A stretch of DNA of 64,000 nt from the NCBI GenBank assembly GCA_018873245.2, contig JAEMBT020000005.1, positions 4,140,001-4,204,000 on the forward strand, written 5' to 3'. The translations under genes were made by a program, and so were the position numbers. Below, piece after piece: positions 22,866 through 33,472 of this stretch (position 1 is its first letter; each line of letters begins with the position of its first letter). Under the pieces are notes generated by a model. It searched no databases. It was not told where the DNA came from and saw only the letters and a list, made by a program, of their open reading frames with translations. The stretch is from Archegozetes longisetosus. Its lineage: Eukaryota > Arthropoda > Arachnida > Sarcoptiformes > Trhypochthoniidae.

Positions 22866-24680
22866 CTAATTTTTTATTAATCTTTTCTACCCATACCTGC
22901 ATGCAGTGTGTTTATGATACTTCTAACTGTTTCTTTTCTTTTCTATTCATACCATACAAATATACGCAATCGTAATCTCAATAACTGTCGATCAAAATTG
23001 TACTCTAATGTTGCAACCGATATATTCCGTACCTCTTTCGTCACTCTACAGATTAGACTTTATTAATCTTTAGTTTTTTATTCTTATTATTTGATTGCAA
23101 ATTATCAGAAAGTTTGACACAATCTTGAATTTAGTTAAATTTCTAATATATATGCGTTAGTTAAACGTTATATTAGTTTCATAACACTAACGATAATGTT
23201 TCATAATATTTCTTAATATGCTACTCATTGTGCTCTACTAAAGATATCTGTATTTATCGCTAATTAAAACTTGCTTTCATAAAAAAAACAGACTAATAAA
23301 CACGAAATTGGTAAATATCTTGAAGGTAAACTTTCCTCAATGATGATTATCCAGAAAGTGAATAGCTATAAGACCGCAATTTTTAAAGGGAAATAAATAA
23401 GAAAATATAGTGGTTTGTCAAATAAATTGGTTTATCTGATCAAAGTATTATTTGTTATTGGATGGTAAAGCGTTCTTAATATATTTTAAATAGAAATATA
23501 ATCTTTAATAAGATAGCATTTGGTTCATAAGTCACAATCTTGAGGAGGAGCGCATAGTAACAAGATACGAAAACACATTGAAACGTATATTCAAACCTAA
23601 CATACACTCAAACCTATGAAACATATACTCAAATCTATGAAACTCTCTCATCAAGTATTCAGTTTGCACACTAGCTTGTCAGATAAAAAATTGTTTATAT
23701 TCCTTACATATTTATAAGCTTGACAGTAGTTTCAATGCTAATCAAAGCAAGACTCAGCCTTCTATACGACTAACTATATAACTAACTATATAACTAACTT
23801 TATAACTAACTATACATGTTTAGGTCACTGCTATAAAGTCGTATCTGTAACGTAAATTGAATTAGAAATACAACTTTATAGCAGTCTAAAGCGATCAGCT
23901 CAGCTCATCCCACTTAGTTCCACCTGTAATACTCTAATAGTGATTCTCTCTGCAACTATTGAATGCCTTCCGTCCAAGGATGACCATAGCCTTTAGCGAT
24001 TTAAAGGTTTTTTTTAAAATATCAAATAGAACTTGTTTTCCAATAAAAGTAAAAGAAGGAAAAACAAGAATTGCGCAATCAGTCTATCCATACTTTATTG
24101 TGATTTGGTATAACAGACACTTGTGCAATGAAATATTTATTTTCCTATCCTATTACTACTACTCTTTATGTTTTCATTTGCCACAACTACGCTTATGTTT
24201 ACCGGCTAAATGAAATATTAGCTTTGTTTAGATTGTATTGAGAGACTCTTTCAAACACACATCTATTTTTGATTCTCTTCAACCGTAATACAAGTTATTT
24301 TTGCATTCTTTACACATTTAACCTTAGTCTCTAACCCGAAGACTAACATTAATCGGCTCTATGATAGTTTTGATAATTTGTATCAAAACTACAGAACTAA
24401 GCGATAAATTGATTAGTTATCTATTTGTATCAATTAATTGATAATTTAATAGATCTAAAAAAAGCGTCAGTTTTACATAAACAGTTTGAAATGTTTTTCA
24501 AATCATTAATTCAAACAATGATACTATTGGACTAAAGTTGCACTTATTTGTTATCTTGTTGTTTGCTCACTAAAATTCATTCTGTTTACCATTTTGCCAT
24601 TGGTTTAGTGATTAAAGGTTTATTCACTTTTATTCAATTCTAGTACTGGACTGATAAATATGAATTGTTTTTTCATGATT
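22866..24680. repeat. intergenic with a 13-bp tandem repeat
   Basis: No supported gene. A four-copy TAACTATATAAC-type repeat occupies 23769-23814. A TGCTATAAAGTC-type dispersed motif is at 23829-23846. Short open stretches near 23945-24010 end in GT or a stop and could be exon pieces, but no family is recognisable. Confidence 0.4.
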
Positions 24681-24682
24681 AG

Positions 24683-25127
24683 AGCAATATCAGTGATGAA
24701 ACAGCGTTTGCGCTCATCAATTCCAATAGGTTTCATAGTGTTATATCCTTGTAAACTTTAGATTAGTTGAAAAAACCATACAACTAATGCAAAACCCATA
24801 CTAATAATGCAAATGAGGAGAAAATCTGTAAAATGCAACTCATATTTCAACAGTTAGATAATTATTGCATGATTTTATTCAGCTCGACTGCTCGTAAAGG
24901 TATTTCATGTTTAAGTTTGAGCTAATGCTTATCGAGCACTTATTGAAGGTCCCGAAAACAATTTAAATGCCGACGACTTTCAATTTGATTTGATTACTAA
25001 CATATTTAAGGAAAGCAAACACGAACTACAGAGAGTTGAGCGCCAAACCAGTCGTCGACTAAGTTGTCGACGAAAAGTTGTTCATCAAAGCTTGGGCTGT
25101 ATTAAAGTATTAGGGAAAGAGTGTTGA
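24683..25127 (+). other. candidate two-exon coding fragment, unidentified
   Basis: Segment 1 (24683-24750) follows a GATTAG acceptor and ends at a GTAAAC donor. Its frame carries an ATG and a hydrophobic stretch (IPIGFIVLYP). Segment 2 (24922-25127) is in matching phase and open for 68 codons to TGA. It is acidic then strongly basic (ADDFQFDLITNIFKESKHEL, then RQTSRRLSCRRK), with good local GC. The acceptor of segment 2 would be TTTGAG, which is unusual. The charged frame is unlikely to be chance, but the gene and its upstream exons are unknown. Confidence 0.35.
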
Positions 25128-26572
25128 AGTTTCAATTTTCACTTAAGTGAGGCCCATAGAGTAAAAACGTTTTATTGCTTTCAGACCTTTTACTCAGTTT
25201 TACTGACGTTTTTTACTATTTTAGAGACATTTTCCACAATTCTAGCTATTATTAATTCTCGAATCTACTTAGTTATATCCTTGAAAACTTCTATGGGAAT
25301 ATCATTGAATCAGACTTGGACTACAAATTACAATTTAGTTAGACTTGTCTAACTTTGACACGTATTTAAGCATTATTTTTAAAAACAATAAAATAAAAAT
25401 GTCATAGGAGACATAGTTTAATAGTTATTGATTTGATTTAATAGTTATAGAAAACAATAAACTGTATGTAAAAGTTAAAGATGATTAACAGTATACTAAT
25501 ATCTTCTATCATATTTCTTATATGTGAAAAGGAAAACTCAAATCATTTACTTGGAGTTTGACTCGCAGGCTATTAGTGAGAGTTGTGCTCCAACTTTTAG
25601 GTCTAAATCCAAAATATATAGTAGGTTAGTAAAGTTGAAATTATCTTCAAACCATTGCCTCATATAATACCCCAATGTACTAATGATGGACACAGGCCCA
25701 GTCAAACTAGCTTAAACATTAGCTCGAGCCTAGCACATCAGACATCAAATTCAGTTTTACATTGGTCCTTAAGGAGAGAGTTTTAAACTAGAATGCATTG
25801 CATTCAGTCATTGTAATGTCTCAATTTAAAAATAAGCTTCACATGACTAATAGATTCTCAGCTAAACATTTCCTATTTTAGGTATATACGAAATCCAAGT
25901 ATACGCTTACAATTGTTAGTGATATTGTATTTTTTATAAATATTAAATTACCACTCTTTTGATCAAATTTCCGTACAGAGACTCGGGCTCACAAGTCTCA
26001 GCTTGATCTTGAACCTGAGCTTGAGCCTAAGCTAACTTGGCTCAGGCTAGCCTATGCCGATCATTACAATAGTGCATAAATTAATATACTTCTCTTGAGA
26101 AATCTAATCCCATTAATAGGCTATGAAAATGTGTATTTATTCACTAATTATTTGTGAGATGTGAGAGCATTTGATTCCCTTTTCGATACACTGTTGTAAT
26201 TAATTATGGGATGATTCACAAAAAATAATGTCAATCATAGATTAGTTGTGTGTTCAAGTATTCATAGGCTATAAAGGATTGAGATTAAAGGGGAATTAAG
26301 AGGAGGAGATTTATGTTATAATATATGGATAAACACGTATACGTCTTAGCCCTACTCACAGCCAACTGATTAAGAATGTATTGAAAATTGCGATAGAAAT
26401 GAGTGATGCAATGATCAGAGAAATACTTTTAGCTGGAAGTGAAGAGATGGGGCTTTGAAGGGGGCAGCGATGCAGTGATAGTCTGGGGGCAAGAAAAATG
26501 TCCCCAATGGTTGGTATGAGTATTGAGCGCGTGTTCAGGAAAAGCCAGGTTTTGGTTGGCTGTCTGTGTTTT
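25128..26572. other. intergenic upstream of TIS11
   Basis: No gene is supported. From about 26435 to 26600 the GC content rises sharply, which fits the upstream promoter region of the TIS11 gene rather than the long antisense frame found there. Confidence 0.45.
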
Positions 26573-26580
26573 TGACGTCA
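26573..26580 (+). promoter_or_regulatory. cAMP-response element upstream of TIS11
   Basis: A perfect palindromic TGACGTCA lies about 200 bp before the TIS11 start codon and inside a local GC-rich block. CREB/ATF proteins bind this site. TIS11-family genes are immediate-early genes in vertebrates, so an inducible element here is sensible. That it is active is inference. Confidence 0.55.
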
Positions 26581-26780
26581 GAGCTAATGCCATAGAAAAA
26601 TAGTGAATAGATTCTGTTATACAGACTAAAGTTAAGTTAAACGGCAATAACAGCTAAAAGTAGTGTTCACAGCTTAGTATTACCAGTCTATTAGTTTGTG
26701 TTTATTTAATACTGAACTCGAATCGTTACTGAATATATTTATATTTAGTGTAATTGTTTTCGTTCATTTCATGTAAAGTT

Positions 26781-29476
26781 ATGTCAACCGCTTTGGTCTC
26801 ATTCTATGATTTCGGTGATCACTGCTCTTATCGGGTATGTATTTAGTCATCAATTTATATATCCTTCAACTCATACCATTTACCATCTCTTCAACTTATA
26901 AATGATTTACCGTCTCTTCTCACTTATGAGTGAATCTAAGTCTAAAGGATCTTAAGTTTTATGCCTAAGAAGACTGAAAAGGTCTGCAAAAGGCATGAAA
27001 CAGATTTGAAACAGAACCGAAAAAATGATGAGAAAAATAGGTTATCATGTTATGGACTAGTGTTGAGCTAAAGCCATGAAAGCAGGTGTCAAACTATCAA
27101 AACTAATAACTTTTCGAGGGCTTAGATGAACGCTTGTTGTGCCCAAAATAACGACATACCATTTTAAGCTAATGTTATTGTATTGTTTTAGTCGTAGTGT
27201 AAAAACTAATATTTCAATTTAGATCAGTTGTGTTGTTAGTGTTAGTATTGATATTTCTAATACTATTAGCGTTAGTGTTAGTATTGGCATTACTATTAGT
27301 ATTAGTATCGTTATTTGTATTAGTATCAATACTACTGTTTAGTATTAGTATTAGTGTTAGTATTTTAGTATTACTGTAAGTCAAATGTACTTTATTTAAA
27401 TGTGGCATTCATTTAAAGAGCGTATACTTGAATGTATTGATAGTTGAGGTCACGGCACACCAGATTCTTTAGCCAAGAAGTCTAGTTCCGTATGTAGGCT
27501 ACGAGGGATTGGGGGCTGTCATAGATTCTCAGTGAAGTGTACTCATGGTTGTGTGTGCAACGTTGTTTAGCTCAAACTCTATTATTTATTCTACCACCAA
27601 CTTATCTCCAACGTTTTTAGCTATCGAAATATTATTTTAATCTAGACTTTTTGTCAACTTATTGTAATTTGTCGTATAGTTAACTTATTGTAGTTTGTCG
27701 TATAGTTAACTTATTGTAGTTTGTCGTATAGTTAACTTATTGTAGTTTGTCGTATAGTTAACTTATTGTAGTTTGTCGTATAGTTAACTTATTGTAGTTT
27801 GTCGTATAGTTAACTTATTGTAGTTTGTCGTATAGTTAACTTATTGTAGTTTGTCATATAGTGAACTTATTGTAATTTGTCTCATAGTGAACTCATTGTA
27901 ATCTATTTTATAGTCAAACAGCGCATCAACAAGTCTGCAAAACACAAAAAACGGTTTTGCTTCACAAGTGGATAGAAAGACAAGTCTTGTATATAACTCA
28001 GTGCAACAAAACAATAATAATAACATAACTAATAACAACTTGACTAATAATAACAACAATATTAATAGTAATCTGAACAACAATAATGTAAATGTTATAA
28101 GTCGTCGTGTAGTGACCACAACCGCCAGTGTCCCAATTTTGAGCCATCGATTGCAGTCTTCAACGTCTACAGTGCCAGTAATGCATCCGAAAAGTCCGAT
28201 CGGTGTTTCCAATACTCAGCCATCGGTGGGTCTGGTTCGAGGTTTATCAACAGGTTCTCATCAGTGCTCTCAAAGCAATAACAACAATAATATGAATGCT
28301 ATTAATGGTAACAGCAATGGCAACAGCAATAGTAAGGAGCATAAGAAATTAGATCGCAGTTATAGTGAACCAGCAGAAAAAACGCAACAATTGGTTCGAT
28401 TGAACTCAACAACAACAGTGGCCGGTCCCATGTCTTCGCGCTATAAGACTGAATTGTGCAGAAGTTTCGCAGAAGTCGGTACGTGTAAATATGGTGATAA
28501 GTGTCAATTCGCACATGGAGGACATGAACTTCGAGTTATCACGAGACACCCGAAGTTTAAGACTGAAAATTGTAAGAGCTTTCACTCGACCGGATTCTGT
28601 CCCTATGGCCCGCGTTGTCATTTCATACACAATAGTGAGGAATCAAAGAAATGTATGCTTAATAACCTCTCAGCTACTGGTAATGGCAATTCTGTCTCCA
28701 CTAATGGCTCACAAACTCGTATTGGCGATCAAATTATCACTAACTCCAATATCAATGCAAACAATTCTATGACAAATAATGGTTTCGGCCAAACATATCA
28801 TTCCAACAACAACAACTCGCATCCATTGCGACCCAAAGCTCTTTCAATTGGTAGTTATAGTTTGGGCTCGTCGGGAGAGATCTCACCGCCAAGCAGTCAA
28901 AGTGGAAGTCCGACATCGCTGAACAGTTTCTTCACTGAGGATCCATTTAATCCGTTCGCTTCACCTTCAAATCACGGGTTGGGCTCGTGTGCGAACAACG
29001 CGTTTTCGTTTTCGCCTGATTTCGCTTCACTTGTCACTACAACGCATATCAACAATAAGAATACCGGACTTCAAACTTTTGGTGGATCGCAACCAACTTT
29101 ATGTCCAACCTTTCCATTAGCAACAAATATGAATGGATCAGATATTAGTGATCAGTCCGTAGTTGTGCCGACAATGTTTTCAAATCAGTTCACGACCTGT
29201 TCTACAAACTCGACACTTGACCATCAAATGAGTGAGGGAACACAAGGCATGGTAAGAACAACACCACCTCCACAACAAACTGGTGCTGGCGTGACACCTG
29301 TGTCATACCCGGTGGCTCCCGAATCACCAGTGGATAGCATAGCGTCAGATGTGGATGCATTGAAATTAGAACAGAGTAGTCTCAGTCCCATTCCTACCTG
29401 CAGTTCTCCGAGAACTCTTCCGAGATTGCCTATTTTCACTCGCTTTGCCAATACTGGCAACAATGACGCTGAGTGA
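26781..29476 (+). CDS. TIS11/tristetraprolin-family CCCH zinc-finger mRNA-decay protein
   Basis: Binds AU-rich elements in mRNA 3' UTRs and recruits the CCR4-NOT deadenylase. Exon 1 (26781-26834) encodes [13 protein letters not shown], matching the N-terminus of ZFP36L1/L2. Exon 2 (27914-29476) holds the rest, about 538 aa in all. The short-first, long-second exon plan is that of the vertebrate ZFP36 genes. Two tandem C-x8-C-x5-C-x3-H fingers span residues 195-257, each led by a YKTEL-type motif (RYKTELC, FKTENC). Upstream, DRSYSEP corresponds to the RSFSE site of ZFP36L1/L2 that is phosphorylated and binds 14-3-3. The C-terminus carries RLPIFTRF, the CNOT1-binding motif. Long Asn tracts flank the fingers. 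The intron ends in a minisatellite. Without exon 1 the reading frame has no ATG before the fingers, which supports the model. Confidence 0.95.
27235..27376 (+). repeat. TTAGTA-rich low-complexity repeat in TIS11 intron
   Basis: About 140 bases of imperfect (TTAGTA/TTAGTG)n. The antisense frame through it is an Asn/Thr artefact. Confidence 0.8.
27656..27915 (+). repeat. 10-copy 26-bp minisatellite ending at the TIS11 3' splice site
   Basis: Ten head-to-tail units of exactly 26 bp, each beginning AACTTATTGTA and ending near GTATAGTT. Units 2-7 are identical. Units 8-10 progressively diverge. The tenth unit (27890-27915) has become pyrimidine-richer (CTATTTTATAG) and its AG at 27912-27913 is the acceptor of TIS11 exon 2. 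Each earlier unit carries the same TATAG at the matching position. Confidence 0.95.
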
Positions 29477-31546
29477 GTCACCCAACCCTAACCCTCTTTC
29501 TATTCTTCCAACTATTGTCCGTTTGATTTAAAAATAAATGTCAGTCAGAGAGTCTTGTAACAAACTTGAAGATAATCTGACTGAGAGAATGTCGCAATTA
29601 GATTTATGGAGCTTTTCTCAGCTACTTTCCAATAGTTGATAATACTTGATACTTTTCAAACGTATTACTCTACTCTCGGGACCATCACATATGCATTACT
29701 TTTTTACTTTTATATTTGTTCCCATATTTGCTGATTTTTGCAGTTTGTTAGTCAGATGTCCCAAACAATCGCTCAACAAATAATTATTTAATATAAAAGA
29801 TAATGACTAATTATTATATTATAGAAAAGTAAAGAATATATTGTTAAATATGTTTCTATCTGAACATAAGCTGCTTTAATTCATTATTAGGCTGATTATT
29901 TTGCTGCATAATTGCAACCAGCAAAACTTTCAATAACTATTTGACTTCTAATTTAATTTAATTGAAATAATGACTTATATTTAATGATTCTTATATTTAA
30001 TTATTTGTAAATTTTGTGTAACTGTAACGATTGATTAAGATGATTTCGGTGTTTCATTTGAATATGCATATAAGTGAGTAGCAGTAGAGAGAGATAGGCA
30101 TAGCTTTAAGAATATATGATATGTTAGATTGACTTTGCATTTGTTTCATTTTCTCATAAGATATCTGCAGCTAAATTTAGATATTTATTAAAAAAGCGTA
30201 AGCGATTTGTAATGTTTGGTTTATAATATTATTTTCATAATTGATATTTAATATATAAATACTAAGGAGTAACTTAAGTGGATTTGAACGTGCCTTAAAA
30301 AAAGAAAAAAGTTTTAAAAAGTTAAAAAGAGTTAAATAGAAGGAATAGAGAACTGGGCAGCGATAGAGCACGTGACCATATATTATCCATTATCATGTTA
30401 TACGTTTTACTCGCCATTCATTAATTTAATTATCTTCTATTTTGTCTTAATTTAAACTTATTTATAAATGATCATTAAACACACATAGAGTAATTTAATG
30501 AATGCTTTACTATTTAAAAGAAAGAAATAGTTTTTAATTTGTTTTCTTTTGCCTTATAATAGATATCTTAAAATAATTATCTTATAATCCAATATAATTG
30601 CAATTTATTTAAATTAATTATTAAAAGAAATGCTCATATTATTTAAATTAACGTTAATGTTATTGTAGTGAATAAATGATTAGTTAGTAATTGTTCAAAT
30701 ATATTCGACAAAGATGATAATAATAATTTCATTGGACAATATTGAAAACATGTTAAGTTATGCTGAGTTATGCTGTCATCGGTTTATGTATAACGTTATG
30801 CACCAAAGAATGTTAGTGTGAAACAAGTATGACAGTTATGACAGTGTGCCTTATATATTATCTAACACCATTAATTGTATTGAACCATTTGTTTTGGTTA
30901 TTGTATTCCCCCTCAACCAGTTTTTGGTTAAATTTGTCTGGCATAATGTTTTCTAAATGGATAATTTACCTAAACAAATCTCATTCCAAATGTTTATCTC
31001 CACTTCTCATAATATTTATCACTTAACGTATTGAGTCATTTATTCTAACTATTTAATTAACTATCTATTTAACTATCTATTTAACTATCTGTTGAAATGT
31101 TGGATCGCCCCCGAAATTGCATTTTGTTTAATTTTCACTTTACAATAAATATTATTTAATTACTATTTAAATACTATTCCAATAAACATTATTTAAACAC
31201 TATTCCAATAAATACTATTTAAGTACTGTTTCCAATTGAATTCAATTGAATTGTTTACTGTAATCATAAAATTGAATACCTTTTATACCATAATAACTAA
31301 TCATTTTTGAAAATATTTTTGCAAATTTTAACTTTGCAATATATAAGCATTTTTATTGTAATAAATAGTAAGTTATTAAAGGTTTTTAATAAATTTTATC
31401 GACAACTGATTCGAGTGTTTTTCATTAATATACAGTACACTTGAATATGGGCTTCTAAATGATAAGTATTGTTGAAGGTTGTTATGGTCCAAATCAGTCG
31501 TACGATTTTCTATCAGCACATCACAGTATATCTAAGTGTATGACTG

Positions 31547-31550
<4 letters not shown>
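29477..31550. other. TIS11 3' flank and AT-rich intergenic sequence
   Basis: The left part is the likely TIS11 3' UTR. It contains several ATTTA words, such as TATTTATT near 30182, which could allow self-regulation as known for tristetraprolin. A CACGTGAC site is at about 30370. Beyond about 31040 there are short imperfect repeats of CTATTTAA and ACTATTCCAATAAA. No gene is seen. Confidence 0.4.

Positions 31551-31590
<40 letters not shown>
31551..31590 (+). repeat. (TC)20 microsatellite
   Basis: A pure TC dinucleotide run. The open frame across it is an artefact of the repeat. Confidence 0.95.
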
Positions 31591-31594
<4 letters not shown>

Positions 31595-32000
31595 TCTTGT
31601 TTGTTAGAAATAAATTCAAAACGATGACCTTTTTATCATGCCTCCTTATCGCTCTTTTTTCAAATGTTTCAGACTGTCACAAAGTGCATAAGTTCTCTAA
31701 TGCACTAAACCACTGCTTTATTCCTTAGACACCTTGCAGCCACAATTGAAGCCTTTGAAAATAGTTATGATCTTAGATGTTGCCAAAATTGCAGTTGTAA
31801 TTACAAAAAGTATAGGCGATACTGTTAATTGTGGTTGGAGTTAGAAAGAAAATGGTTTTTATTATTTAACGCTATTCGTAAACAGTATTATCTGTTGTGC
31901 TTTTATTGTGAACTTTATTCTTGCCAAAAAGAAAAAATAGTTGTTTGCATGTGGTTGTAAGATAATTCATAGTAATATTCGTTTAACATCCTATAAAGTT

Positions 32001-32090
32001 AATAATTGTCACATAAGTTGGCTGTTTATAAAGAAATAATTGTCACATAAGTTGGCTCTTGTATAGAAATAATTATCACATAAGTTGGCT
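32001..32090 (+). repeat. three-copy ~33-bp tandem repeat
   Basis: The words TAATTGTCACATAAG and TTGGCT recur three times (from 32001, 32035 and 32068) with short variable spacers. Confidence 0.85.
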
Positions 32091-33399
32091 CCTATAAAAA
32101 ACAATTTTCCTCTGCCTTGCACTTCAAATCATTAGAAGATTCTGTGCATTGTTTTCTGTTTAAAATATCAAATATAATAAATAAAATAATCTTTGATCAT
32201 AAGCAGACCTAATAATGTTGACGAAACGAAAATAAGAAATAAGAACCAGTTTATATTGACATAGAATTAGATGTATGTAGAAGCAGTGGTAAAATCAATT
32301 TGGTATATGTTGACACTCGCGTTATTTCTAATAAGTTGATGAACGACTTTAGAGAATAAACTTAAAACATTTTCCCTATTGACTCACTGAACGAATTATA
32401 TAATAAATGAATTATTTGAAAATAATCAACCGTTTGACATAGGAAAAACAAGTGTCATATCAATTGAGGATATTCGCATCAAATATTGCCTTATCTCTCA
32501 TAATACTTGACTTGAATTTGTTAAAATCTTCTATTAACAACTTCTTTAGGCTATACTTGATTTTGCTTTTATTAATCTAGTAAATTGCAATTCAAATTTA
32601 CTCATTTGATCAATAGTTAACACCACAATTAAATACCTATTTCCATTTCATTTGTTTAGCTAAACTTTGTTCAGTTCAGTTGTCTCTCAATGAGAAATGT
32701 TTATCAACAATGTGTTAATTCAATTAAAGCTAGTTTTCAACGTTCAATCGTATAACTGAGTGAAAACCAATTGCGAAGTCAGTTGAAACATGTTTAGGGG
32801 CTAATCATTGTGAACAATGTGAAAGTATCCAATGTTTGACAACAGCTTCATTTGAAACTTTATTCAATTAATTGTTATAAATAGATGTGTTTTCAATGTA
32901 TTCGTCTTTGATAGGAATGCCTAGCTGTTCCTAACCTTATAATTATGGTCATTATTTTTAGTTGGACTTATCACAATGTAAATGCGTACTCAATACGTAC
33001 TGAACTCAATGGTAAAAACGATTTTTCAGAAAATAGTGTAGCTAAACAATAGTTAAATCTTAGATTGCATTTCTTAGAGTTTTTGCAATTAGATTTCGAT
33101 ATATATGAAAACTATTTATGGTAAAAATAGAATATATAAGCGTTATTTGGTAATTCATAAACTGTAATTTGTGTAGTGCTATAACTTTTTTACAACCATG
33201 CAACAGCCTTGAATAACTGTGAATGACTATAATGGTTATAATGGTTCTGCTACAAGTGTGTACTGTAGCTGTTCGTCATTATGCCTTTGAAAATGCTGTA
33301 CTTTTAAATAATAATAATAATAATAATAATACAAGGGTAGAAAATATATTTTTGCATTACTTCTACTGTGGGGATAGGAGTGTAGTCAGAGGAGAGGGA

Positions 33400-33400
<1 letters not shown>
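32091..33400. other. intergenic, no gene seen
   Basis: AT-rich sequence with no supported coding frame on either strand. A short AAT trinucleotide run lies at about 33308-33330. Confidence 0.45.

Positions 33401-33405
<5 letters not shown>

Positions 33406-33469
<64 letters not shown>
33406..33469 (+). repeat. (GA)n microsatellite
   Basis: About 30 GA units in a row, bounded by GTGA and GGATGG. Open frames on both strands here read Arg-Glu or Leu-Ser repeats and are not genes. Confidence 0.95.

Positions 33470-33472
<3 letters not shown>

Noticed and set aside
26429-26647. 72-codon antisense frame upstream of TIS11
   Set aside because: It sits in the likely TIS11 promoter and has no domain. 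GC there is better explained as regulatory.
27841-28212. Long antisense frame over TIS11 exon 2 start
   Set aside because: It mirrors the poly-Asn region of TIS11 and is rich in Leu by complement. The sense frame has clear domains.
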